Shown here piece by piece: positions 1-6,142 of a stretch of 7,401 nt of DNA; the first letter of the stretch is position 1; each line of letters opens with the position of its first letter. The stretch lies in contig SLSH01000273.1 of the NCBI GenBank assembly GCA_007130555.1, positions 1-7,401 on the forward strand, written 5' to 3'. Origin of the DNA: Bacteroidales bacterium. GTDB taxonomy: Bacteria; Bacteroidota; Bacteroidia; Bacteroidales; ML635J-15. The notes beneath the pieces are model-generated. The model saw nothing but the letters and a program-made list of their open reading frames with translations. It was not told the DNA's origin and did no database searches. Made by a program: the position numbers and the translations under genes.

Positions 1-68
1 TAAACTTATAAACATAATTAACAGACTATTATAATAATAATAAATATTTATATAAATATATAATAATA
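1..68. promoter_or_regulatory. AT-rich leader of nadA with a 16-bp perfect palindrome
   Basis: Positions 28-70 are almost purely A and T, with short TAA tandem runs at about 31-43 and 61-69. Positions 44-59 (ATATTTATATAAATAT) form a perfect palindrome ending 9 bases before the nadA ATG. I see no TAnnTTTG box and no Shine-Dalgarno sequence here. The true promoter may lie left of the window, or nadA may be the distal gene of an operon. The palindrome could be an operator, but palindromes arise easily by chance in A/T-only sequence, so a regulatory role is only a possibility. Confidence 0.3.
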
Positions 69-1067
69 ATGATAAATAAAAATGACATTAAAAATTTTGG
101 TTTTTTAAATATTCCTGTTGAATTAAATAAGTCTGAAATTGTAGAAGAAATTATTAAACTTAAAAAAGAAAAAAATGCTGTAATTTTAGGTCATTTTTAT
201 ATTGATGCAATATTACAGGATATTTCAGATTATATCGGAGATAGTTTACAATTATCTCAACAAGCAGCTGATACTGATGCCGAAATAATAGTTTTTTTAG
301 GAGTTAATTTTATGGCAGAAACAGCTAAAATTTTATCGCCCGATAAAAAAGTTATTATACCGGATTTAAATGCGGGATGTTCATTAGCAGATTCATGTCC
401 TTATGATGATTTTAAAAAATTTGTAGAAAAACATCCTGAACACACTGTAATATCTTATGTAAATACAACTGCATTGATAAAAACTCTGACAGATATTGCA
501 GTAACTTCATCAAATGCAAAACAAATTATTGGCAGTTTACCGAAAGAAGAAAAAATTATTTTTGCCCCTGATAAAAACTTGGGAAATTATTTAAATAGTA
601 TTACAGGAAGAAATATGTTATTATGGGATGGAGCCTGTCATGTTCATAAAGAATTTGATTTAAATGCTATTTTAAGATTAAAAAACGAAAATCCTGATGC
701 AAAAATTATTGCACATCCCGAATGTGAACAACCTGTTTTAATAGTTGCCGAACATATAGGTTCCACCTCATCCTTATTAAAATTTACTAAAGAAAATACG
801 GCTGATAAATTTATTGTTGCAACAGAGTCAGGTATTTTACATCAAATGAAAAAAGCAAGTCCTGAAAAAATATTTATTCCGGCACCGGGATTAGATTCTA
901 CATGTGGTTGTAATGATTGTAATTATATGAAATTAAATACAATAGAAAAATTATATAATTGTTTAAAATACGAATTACCGGAAATTAATATTGAAGAAGA
1001 AATCAGAATAAAAGCATATAACTCAATAAAAAGAATGCTGGATATATCAAAATCTTTAAATCTATAA
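69..1067 (+). CDS. nadA: Quinolinate synthase NadA
   Basis: NadA is a cytosolic [4Fe-4S] enzyme that condenses iminoaspartate (from NadB) with dihydroxyacetone phosphate to make quinolinate, the precursor of the NAD ring. The 332-residue length is normal. Visible family motifs, in order: GHFY (42-44 region, substrate His/Tyr), QDISDYIGDS (50-59), FMAETAKILSP (81-91), GCSLADSCP (103-111), YVNTTA (130-135), TSSNA (146-150), FAPDKNLG (165-172), WDGACHVH (186-193), HPEC (216-219), GSTSS (231-235), ATESG (251-255) and a CxCxxC cluster at 279-284 followed by NYMKLN. The probable cluster ligands are Cys104, Cys190 and Cys284. The ATG at 69 is the only reasonable start; there is no Shine-Dalgarno site, as usual for Bacteroidota. 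No nadB or nadC is in the window. The gene's end overlaps the convergent protease gene by six bases. Confidence 0.97.
   Translation: MINKNDIKNFGFLNIPVELNKSEIVEEIIKLKKEKNAVILGHFYIDAILQDISDYIGDSLQLSQQAADTDAEIIVFLGVNFMAETAKILSPDKKVIIPDLNAGCSLADSCPYDDFKKFVEKHPEHTVISYVNTTALIKTLTDIAVTSSNAKQIIGSLPKEEKIIFAPDKNLGNYLNSITGRNMLLWDGACHVHKEFDLNAILRLKNENPDAKIIAHPECEQPVLIVAEHIGSTSSLLKFTKENTADKFIVATESGILHQMKKASPEKIFIPAPGLDSTCGCNDCNYMKLNTIEKLYNCLKYELPEINIEEEIRIKAYNSIKRMLDISKSLNL
1062..1067. other. Six-base tail-to-tail overlap of nadA and the S41 protease gene
   Basis: The hexamer CTATAA reads CTA TAA (Leu-stop) on the plus strand for nadA and TTA TAG (Leu-stop) on the minus strand for the protease. Both genes therefore end inside one another, and there is no intergenic space for a terminator. 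Any terminator must lie within the opposing coding sequence, so the two transcripts probably overlap at their 3' ends. The same arrangement recurs at 6137-6142. Confidence 0.9.
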
Positions 1068-2693
1068 ATCAAAAACAGTTATATTACTGTTCAAAATTTC
1101 TATTGCTTTATCAATTGTATTGTTATGCTGATTGAATAATTCATAAAAGGCATTATTTCCAAATTTTTGTCTTACAATATAAGCATAAACAGAATTTTTT
1201 ATATGATTACCGGATATAAATAATTCTTCATTTTTTATTGTAATATTTTCATTTTGGATATATGAATAAAACTGACTAATCACATTGTTTTTTTCCAAAT
1301 ATTTTATAAGTTCATTAGCATTGTTGAATTTACTTAGTTTAATTCTGTTAATATCAACATAATCAATTGCAAAAAAATAATCATAATTATTTCTTCTGAT
1401 ATTTCCTAATAAATTTGTATAACCACTTGTATCTGCAGGAACAAAAACATCGGGCATAATTCCGCCACCTCCGTAAACTTTTCTTCCGCCGGCAGTAAAA
1501 AATATTAATGAATCATCAAATTGAATACTGTCTTTTTCAAGAAATTCACCATGTTCATAACGATTTAAAATATCCAAATAGTAATCATCTATATTTTCAT
1601 CATATTTTTTTTGAATACTGCGTCCTGATGGAGTATAATATCGGGCAGTAGTCAGTCTCATTAAAGAACCGTCTTTAAAACCTATTGCTTCCTGCACCAA
1701 TCCTTTTCCGAAAGATCTTCTTCCTATTACAAATCCTCTGTCATTATCTTGAATTGCACCAGCAATAATTTCTGCTGCAGAAGCGGAAAATTCATTAATT
1801 AAAATGGCAACATTCAAATCTTGACAAGCATTTCTATTATTGGTAGAAAAAAAAGTTTGTCTTGGTCTGGCTTGTCCTTCGGTATAAACAAGTAATTTGG
1901 AATCAGATAAAAATTCATCAACAATATTTGTTGCGGCATTTAAATAACCACCAGCATTATCTCTTAAATCAAGAATAATACTTTCTATATTTCCCCGGGA
2001 TTTAATATTTAAAATAGCTTCAACAAACTGTCTGTGAGTTGTCCGGCTAAAATTGTTAATTTTTATATACCCTATTTTATCATCAATAATATATTCCGCA
2101 TCAATACTTTTTATTGGTATATGTCCACGTTTAATTCTGAAAGGTATCAGATTTTCATGTCCTTTGCGAAAAACTTTAATATTTACAAAAGTTCCTCTTT
2201 CCCCCTTAAGCATTCTCATAACTTGAGAATTTGTAATATTTATATTTGCAACGATAGTATCATCAATTTCTACAATTCTGTCGCCCGAAAGTATTCCGAT
2301 ATTTTCGGAAGGTCCTTCAGGAATCGTATTTATAACAAGTATACTGTCTCTAAAAATATTAAACTGAACACCAATTCCATCAAATTCTCCTTCTAATTCT
2401 TCTCTCATCTGAAAGGCTTTTTTTGCATTTATATAAACCGAATGAGGATCCAATGAATTTAGTATTCCGGGAATTACTTTTTCAATTAATTCATCTTTTT
2501 TAATTTTATCTACATATTCATTAGCAACGTAATTTAATATTATAGATAATTTATCTTGTTCAACAGTTTTAAAAATGACTTTTTCATCTAAACTTTTTGA
2601 CACCCAAGATGAAATAAGAATTCCTACAATTAAAGAACCTGCAATAATTAAAGGCAGAAATATATATATATTATTGGTTTTGTGTTCATTCAT
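1062..2693 (-). CDS. S41-family C-terminal processing peptidase, membrane-anchored, with PDZ domain
   Basis: A 543-residue Ser/Lys protease of the Prc/Ctp family, expected to cut envelope proteins at or near their C-termini. Residues 9-30 form one hydrophobic segment with no clear cleavage site, so it is probably an N-terminal anchor with the rest in the periplasm. A helical part (about 45-95, with LDPHSVYI) leads into a PDZ domain (about 100-185; FDGIGVQF, then SENIGILSGDRI). The catalytic core runs to about 420: LDLRDNAGGYL (241-251), EFSASAAEI (301-309) with nucleophile Ser305, and SFGKGLVQ (327-334) with Lys330 and Gln334. The Ser-Lys spacing of 25 matches that of E. coli Prc. TARYYTPSGRSIQ (349-361) and a GGIMPDV motif (410-416) follow. 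The last 120 residues are a helical tail common in Bacteroidota homologues. The gene lies 12 A-rich bases after the deaminase stop, so the two are probably cotranscribed. The substrate is not predictable. Confidence 0.95.
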   Translation of the reverse strand: MNEHKTNNIYIFLPLIIAGSLIVGILISSWVSKSLDEKVIFKTVEQDKLSIILNYVANEYVDKIKKDELIEKVIPGILNSLDPHSVYINAKKAFQMREELEGEFDGIGVQFNIFRDSILVINTIPEGPSENIGILSGDRIVEIDDTIVANINITNSQVMRMLKGERGTFVNIKVFRKGHENLIPFRIKRGHIPIKSIDAEYIIDDKIGYIKINNFSRTTHRQFVEAILNIKSRGNIESIILDLRDNAGGYLNAATNIVDEFLSDSKLLVYTEGQARPRQTFFSTNNRNACQDLNVAILINEFSASAAEIIAGAIQDNDRGFVIGRRSFGKGLVQEAIGFKDGSLMRLTTARYYTPSGRSIQKKYDENIDDYYLDILNRYEHGEFLEKDSIQFDDSLIFFTAGGRKVYGGGGIMPDVFVPADTSGYTNLLGNIRRNNYDYFFAIDYVDINRIKLSKFNNANELIKYLEKNNVISQFYSYIQNENITIKNEELFISGNHIKNSVYAYIVRQKFGNNAFYELFNQHNNTIDKAIEILNSNITVFDL

Positions 2694-2705
2694 GTTTTTC
2701 TTTTT

Positions 2706-3146
2706 TTAATTAAGTTCATCAAAATTTACTACTTCAATATTTGCTCTTTTTAATAATGCAAGTCCTTCGGTTTTATGATATTCGGTTGAATAAACAACCC
2801 TCTTAATCCCTGCCTGAATTATTAGCTTTGAACACTCGATACAGGGGCATGTTGTCGCGTATAAAGTACTGTTTTTACTGTTATTTCCTGATTTTGCAAC
2901 TTTTGTAATTGCATTGGCTTCGGCATGCAATACATAAGGTTTTGTAACATTATTTTCATCTTCACATTCATTTTCAAACCCTTCGGGAGTGCCGTTAAAC
3001 CCGTCGGAAATTATCATTTTATCTTTAACAATCAAAGCTCCTACCTGTCTTCTTTTACAATAAGAATTTTTAGCCCATATTTTAGCCATTTCCAGATAGT
3101 GCTTATCAAACTGTTTTTGTTTATCCGGGTTGCGATGTTTATCCAT
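2706..3146 (-). CDS. dCMP deaminase (zinc-dependent cytidine/deoxycytidylate deaminase family)
   Basis: This 146-residue cytosolic enzyme is predicted to convert dCMP to dUMP, feeding thymidylate synthesis. The zinc site is clear: HAEANAI (74-80) supplies His74 and the proton-shuttle Glu76, and PCIEC (101-105) supplies Cys102 and Cys105. The N-terminal part has CKRRQVGALIV (30-40) and SDGFNGTPEG (47-56), which place it with dCMP deaminases (ComEB-like) rather than with cytidine or tRNA-adenosine deaminases. SKLIIQAGIKRVVY (106-119) is also typical of that group. The ATG at 3146 is the start; no Shine-Dalgarno site is seen, only an A/T-rich leader. An intrinsic terminator ends 17 bases upstream, and the S41 protease gene follows after 12 bases. 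From memory, this deaminase-protease order recurs in other Bacteroidota, which would favour a conserved pair, but I could not verify it. Confidence 0.94.
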   Translation of the reverse strand: MDKHRNPDKQKQFDKHYLEMAKIWAKNSYCKRRQVGALIVKDKMIISDGFNGTPEGFENECEDENNVTKPYVLHAEANAITKVAKSGNNSKNSTLYATTCPCIECSKLIIQAGIKRVVYSTEYHKTEGLALLKRANIEVVNFDELN

Positions 3147-3163
3147 AATAAAAAAATATAATC

Positions 3164-3189
3164 AAAAAAATCCCTCCGGTAAAAGAGGG
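3164..3189 (-). terminator. Intrinsic terminator between tRNA-Leu and the dCMP deaminase gene
   Basis: Read on the minus strand, CCCTC (3185-3189) pairs with GAGGG (3172-3176) across an 8-base loop. One A and then seven T (3164-3170) follow. The hairpin begins 4 bases after the tRNA 3' end and the T-tract ends 17 bases before the deaminase ATG. No T-tract exists on the plus strand, so it works in one direction. It should end the tRNA transcript. Because no promoter box is visible between it and the deaminase start, it may also control how much read-through reaches the deaminase and protease genes. Confidence 0.75.
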
Positions 3190-3193
3190 CTTG

Positions 3194-3277
3194 TACCCGG
3201 GGCCGGGGTCGAACCGGCACTCCAAAAGAGGAACTGGTGTTTGAGACCAGCGCGTCTACCAATTCCGCCACCCGGGC
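3194..3277 (-). tRNA. tRNA-Leu (anticodon CAA)
   Basis: An 84-base class II tRNA that folds completely. Acceptor strands are GCCCGGG (3271-3277) and CCCGGGT (3195-3201), with a G1-U72 wobble as in several bacterial leucine tRNAs. The D stem is GCG/CGC with loop GAATTGGTAGA. The anticodon stem is CTGGT/ACCAG with loop CTCAAAC, giving anticodon CAA at 3241-3243, which reads UUG. A long 15-base variable region is typical of leucine. The T stem is GCCGG/CCGGC with loop TTCGACC, and the discriminator is A73 at 3194. CCA is not encoded (CAA follows), so it must be added enzymatically. A -7 promoter box lies just upstream and a terminator just downstream. Confidence 0.96.
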
Positions 3278-3286
3278 AATCGGGTA

Positions 3287-3294
3287 CAAAGGTA
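3287..3294 (-). promoter_or_regulatory. Bacteroidota-type -7 box for the tRNA-Leu gene
   Basis: The minus strand reads TACCTTTG, an exact match to the TAnnTTTG -7 consensus, ending 9 bases before the first tRNA base. Transcription would start within a few bases of the mature 5' end, giving a very short leader. It is preceded by a run of ten T (3294-3303), but I see no convincing TTTG -33 element about 19 bases further upstream. The position and exact match are the support; the missing -33 box lowers certainty. Confidence 0.6.
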
Positions 3295-3324
3295 AAAAAA
3301 AAATTATATTTATTTACACTATTG

Positions 3325-3480
3325 TCTGATAAAACTTTAGTGGTTATTTTGTTATTCTTGATATATGCAGTTCCTACGGGACTATTTGTAAACGAGGCTT
3401 GCTTTTTGTTTTACCAATATTTCGTCCCTGACGGGACTGTCCTGTAGGGACAAAATATTGGTTGAGTTTTTATCTGATAA
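3325..3480. repeat. Possible small insertion bounded by TCTGATAA direct repeats
   Basis: TCTGATAA occurs at 3325-3332 and again in the same orientation at 3473-3480, bracketing the palindromic element. The outer ends also resemble each other in inverted orientation: TCTGATAAAACT on the left against TCAGATAAAAACT read from the right on the other strand, with one mismatch and one extra A. This could mark a MITE-like insertion with a target duplication, or imperfect terminal inverted repeats. The motifs are short and AT-rich, so chance is a real alternative. I find no convincing gene in the whole stretch 3295-3536. Confidence 0.3.
3371..3462. repeat. REP/MITE-like palindromic element
   Basis: A 17-base arm at 3413-3429 (ACCAATATTTCGTCCCT) is complementary to 3446-3462 with a single mismatch (C3423 opposite A3452, which becomes a G-U pair in RNA from the minus strand). 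The 16-base centre allows an alternative fold: GTCCC-TGAC-GGGAC (3424-3437) and GTCC-TGTAG-GGAC (3439-3451) as two adjacent hairpins. A third, related unit, TTCCTACGGGACT, lies at 3371-3383. Three related CCT..GGGAC units, one of them inverted, in a non-coding gap look like a dispersed extragenic palindromic repeat, the kind mobilised by REP-associated tyrosine transposases. No transposase is in the window. The element has no T-tract typical of a simple terminator. Confidence 0.65.
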
Positions 3481-3503
3481 TCTTATACTCATATAAATTT
3501 TAC

Positions 3504-3511
3504 TAATTTTG
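3504..3511 (+). promoter_or_regulatory. Bacteroidota-type -7 box for rlmN
   Basis: TAATTTTG matches TAnnTTTG exactly and is followed by CA, a common continuation. It lies 25 bases before the ATG at 3537, which implies a leader of about 20 bases and supports that ATG over the TTG at 3525. A clear TTTG -33 box is not visible about 19 bases upstream. This promoter would serve rlmN and the gene after it. Confidence 0.6.
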
Positions 3512-3536
3512 CAAAACAATAAATTTGTTTATAAGG

Positions 3537-4577
3537 ATGTCAAACAAAAAAATAAATATACGTGATTTAAGTATTGATGATATTGATAATATCATAATTA
3601 GTCTTGAAGAAAAAGCTTTCAGATCTAAACAAATTATTGACTGGATTTGGAATAAAGGAATTGATTCGTTTGACAAAATGAAAAATATTCCCGCAAAAAT
3701 TCTTAATAATTTAAAAGAAAATTATTGTATAAATCAGATCAAAATAATTCAACATCAAAAAAGTACGGACGGCACTGAAAAATTTTTATTTGAATCTGTT
3801 GACAATTTTTTTTTCGAAGGAGTTTTAATTAAATCAAAAAATAGAATTACAGCATGTATTTCAACTCAGATTGGTTGTGCATTGGCATGTAAATTTTGCG
3901 AATCGGGAAAAAATGGTTTTGAAAGAAATTTAAGCATAGGAGAAATTTTTGACCAAATATTATTAATGAATAAACAATGTGTAGAAAATAATACTAAGAT
4001 TTCGAATATTGTAATAATGGGCATGGGAGAACCGCTGTTAAATTATGATAATGTAATAAATTTTATAAATCATATTACATCAAAATATTCTTACGGGTTT
4101 TCTCCGGCAAGAATCACATTATCAACAGTAGGTATTGTTCCGCAAATAAAAAAAATTGCAGATAATAATCTTAAAATAAATATGGCAATATCTTTGCATA
4201 CTGTTAATAATAACAAAAGAAATTTAATTATGCCAATAAATAAAAAATATAATCTTGAACAATTAAAAGAAGCTATTAAATATTATTATAAAAAAACGGG
4301 GAACAGAATTACTTATGAATATTTAATGTTGAAAAATATTAATGATTCTCTTTCTGATGCTATTGCACTTGCAGAATTTACAAAAATTTCGCCATGTAAA
4401 ATTAATATTATTGAATATAATGAAGTCTCGGATTGCTTATATAAACAAGCGGAAAAAGAAAAATTAAACATATTTTATGAATATTTATTTTCAAAAAATT
4501 TAATTGTAAACATTCGAAAATCTAAAGGGACAGACATAAATGCTGCCTGCGGACAATTAGCAAAAAAAAACAAATAA
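3537..4577 (+). CDS. rlmN: Dual-specificity RNA methyltransferase RlmN (23S rRNA A2503 / tRNA A37, C2-methyl)
   Basis: A radical-SAM enzyme that methylates C2 of adenosine 2503 in 23S rRNA and of adenosine 37 in some tRNAs, affecting decoding accuracy and peptidyl-transferase-centre antibiotics. It is 346 residues from the ATG at 3537. An N-terminal accessory domain (about 1-95) contains FRSKQIIDWIW (28-38). The radical-SAM motif is Cys114-x3-Cys118-x2-Cys121. GMGEPLLNYDNV (162-173) binds SAM. The two mechanistic cysteines are Cys107 (in ITACIST) and Cys338 in GTDINAACGQL (331-341), the methyl-carrying residue conserved in RlmN. The in-frame TTG at 3525 adds only four residues and has no support; AAGG directly abuts the ATG and is too close to act as a normal Shine-Dalgarno site. 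The next gene begins 5 bases after the stop, so the two are probably cotranscribed. Confidence 0.96.
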   Translation: MSNKKINIRDLSIDDIDNIIISLEEKAFRSKQIIDWIWNKGIDSFDKMKNIPAKILNNLKENYCINQIKIIQHQKSTDGTEKFLFESVDNFFFEGVLIKSKNRITACISTQIGCALACKFCESGKNGFERNLSIGEIFDQILLMNKQCVENNTKISNIVIMGMGEPLLNYDNVINFINHITSKYSYGFSPARITLSTVGIVPQIKKIADNNLKINMAISLHTVNNNKRNLIMPINKKYNLEQLKEAIKYYYKKTGNRITYEYLMLKNINDSLSDAIALAEFTKISPCKINIIEYNEVSDCLYKQAEKEKLNIFYEYLFSKNLIVNIRKSKGTDINAACGQLAKKNK

Positions 4578-4582
4578 ATATT

Positions 4583-4648
4583 ATGAATTAAACAATTTTA
4601 TTTATTTTAATTGTAGTAGTTTATAGTATAAACACTACTTTTTCGCAA
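4583..4648 (+). other. Signal-peptide coding segment interrupted by TAA at codon 3
   Basis: Starting at the ATG at 4583 and staying in frame with the following gene, the codons read ATG AAT TAA ACA ATT TTA and so on: Met-Asn-stop, then TILFILIVVVYSINTTFSQ, then the Met at 4649. Ignoring the stop, this is a textbook Sec signal peptide of 22 residues: a short polar start, a hydrophobic core of about ten residues, and a Thr/Ser-rich end with FSQ, a common Bacteroidota cleavage context. A single base change at 4589 (TAA from AAA) would restore Lys at position 3, exactly where a positive charge belongs. No in-frame ATG, GTG or TTG exists between the stop and 4649. See the linked finding for possible meanings. 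Confidence 0.8.
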
Positions 4649-6142
4649 ATGGACGTGAGTTTTGGATTTGACAAATCCTATGATTTAGAGGAAATGAATG
4701 AATATGTCAGAATTGTTGGAGCCGGTTCCGACGGATTTTATGTACTTAAAATTGATGAAAAAGATGATTTATTTATTGAATTTTATAATGGAGCTTCTAA
4801 AAATCAGGAATCTGTTCATCAGCTTATATTACCAATGGTTAGCGGTATTCAGGCTGAATATGTAGAAATGTTCTATATTGGCGGTAAACTTGTCCTTTTT
4901 ACACAGGTAATAAATAATACAGCAAGAGAAAAATCTCTTTATATTCAACATGTTAACAGAAACGGACAAATAATTGATGAGCCGCAAATAATCGGAAGAC
5001 TTATTAATCAGAATATAGGTGTTGATTTTAATGTTGAATTAACACCAAATCAACAAAATATCTTTGTATATTATTCCAGCTTGTTTCAAACATATAACGA
5101 AGAACCGTTTTTTTACAAAATATTTGACGCAAATTTGAAAGAAGTTTATAATCATAGAATAAGACTACCATTAAAAGACCACATGTTTGACATATTACAA
5201 ACAAAAATTAACAATTCAGGTAAAATACTTTTGCTTGCAAGGGTACGTCCTGACGAAAGAAGAGCACAAAGGATGAGACATATTGTTTATGATTATAAAT
5301 TTATGGTTTTTAATCCTGTAACCGAAACAATGGAAACACATGATGTTAGTGCAAACAGATTTGAGTTGCAAAATGTAATATTTGGAATTGATGATGATGA
5401 AAATGTAGATTTTTATGGATTTATGGCAAGAAGAAACAGAACCGAATATGAAGGAATTTTTCACGAAAGACTTGATATAAATACAATGGAAGTTGACAGA
5501 AGAGGCGGAAGAGATGTTTACTATGTTTTTGAAAGACAAGAAACACCGATATTTAGAGCAGAAAGATTAATGGAAGTCAGAGATCAACAATATAATTATG
5601 AACTAATTGATGTATTACATTTATCAAACGGCGGTTCCGTTGTTATTGCAGAACATCAAAATCATTGGCTCGACAGTACGATTGTCCCCGGATCAAGAGA
5701 AATAATATATCGGGAATATTATAAATATAATGATATCTTAATTGCTTATACCAATCCCGAAAATGAAATGGAATGGATGACCAGAATACCTAAAGAACAA
5801 CACAGTATAAATGACTTCGGACTATATTCTTCTTTTGCATATAGTATTAGCGGTGAAAAAATATATTTATTTTATAATGAACATAGTAGAAATATTAGAA
5901 ACCTTTCAAGACAAAATTTAAACGGAGAAGATTACAGACAGCTAAGATCTCCAAATCGTAACGGACAAGGAGCTTATGTCGCAGTTTTTTCAGACGGGCA
6001 AATTCAGGGAGGAGAAATGTTTAGAGGAAGAAACAGCAGTAATTTTATTATTCCTTCTCTGTTAAAAAGATTTAATAATAAATATTACGTATATACACAA
6101 CGAAGAAATAGTTTTAAATTTGCATCATTTACAGTATTATAA
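4649..6142 (+). CDS. Probable exported beta-propeller-like protein of unknown function (signal peptide broken)
   Basis: I do not recognise the family. The 497 residues after the first usable ATG contain no cysteine and no membrane segment. They show recurring strand-rich units of the pattern Gly-x-hydrophobic run followed by a polar turn: GFYVLKI (29-35), GKLVLFTQV (79-87), QNIFVYYSS (136-144), GKILLLARV (191-199), NVDFYGFMA (252-260), GGSVVIAEH (328-336), GEKIYLFYN (402-410), GAYVAVFSD (441-449) and KYYVYTQRR (478-486). About eight or nine such units at 50-70-residue spacing suggest a beta-propeller or similar all-beta fold. The in-frame segment upstream encodes a signal peptide interrupted at codon 3, so the protein was evidently secreted or periplasmic in its ancestor. 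As written, translation from 4649 would leave a cytoplasmic protein. The long intact frame means the lesion is recent, bypassed or an error. It sits 5 bases after rlmN and ends convergent with ald. Confidence 0.8.
   Translation: MDVSFGFDKSYDLEEMNEYVRIVGAGSDGFYVLKIDEKDDLFIEFYNGASKNQESVHQLILPMVSGIQAEYVEMFYIGGKLVLFTQVINNTAREKSLYIQHVNRNGQIIDEPQIIGRLINQNIGVDFNVELTPNQQNIFVYYSSLFQTYNEEPFFYKIFDANLKEVYNHRIRLPLKDHMFDILQTKINNSGKILLLARVRPDERRAQRMRHIVYDYKFMVFNPVTETMETHDVSANRFELQNVIFGIDDDENVDFYGFMARRNRTEYEGIFHERLDINTMEVDRRGGRDVYYVFERQETPIFRAERLMEVRDQQYNYELIDVLHLSNGGSVVIAEHQNHWLDSTIVPGSREIIYREYYKYNDILIAYTNPENEMEWMTRIPKEQHSINDFGLYSSFAYSISGEKIYLFYNEHSRNIRNLSRQNLNGEDYRQLRSPNRNGQGAYVAVFSDGQIQGGEMFRGRNSSNFIIPSLLKRFNNKYYVYTQRRNSFKFASFTVL
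6137..6142. other. Six-base tail-to-tail overlap of the propeller-like gene and ald
   Basis: TTATAA is its own reverse complement. On the plus strand it reads TTA TAA (Leu-stop) for the upstream gene, and on the minus strand TTA TAA (Leu-stop) for alanine dehydrogenase. The overlap matches the nadA/protease junction in length, codon register and encoded Leu-stop. No terminator can fit between the genes. Confidence 0.9.

Noticed and set aside
2034..2396. Plus-strand open frame opposite the protease PDZ region
   Set aside because: It is fully antisense to a strongly supported protease domain, and its composition is that of a complementary-strand shadow.
3041..3289. Minus-strand open frame running through the tRNA into the deaminase gene
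   Set aside because: Its first part is the translation of the tRNA-Leu sequence (the RVAELVDAL-type artefact), it crosses the terminator, and it overlaps the clear deaminase frame.
3130..3447. Plus-strand open frame of 105 codons over the tRNA and palindromic repeat
   Set aside because: It is antisense to a tRNA and reads through the repeat element; there is no protein-like signal or start context.
3413..3462. Rho-independent terminator for tRNA or rlmN
   Set aside because: The hairpin lies upstream of both flanking genes, has long AT arms and lacks a proper T-tract directly after a GC stem.
3525..3536. TTG start for RlmN, adding four residues
   Set aside because: The ATG at 3537 fits the -7 box spacing and the family N-terminus better.
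4589..4591. Reassigned TAA codon (alternative genetic code)
   Set aside because: TAA ends nadA, rlmN, the deaminase, the propeller-like gene and ald at normal positions, so it is a genuine stop in this genome.
5216..5539. Minus-strand open frame inside the propeller-like gene
   Set aside because: It is a shadow of the plus-strand gene, with no recognisable motif.
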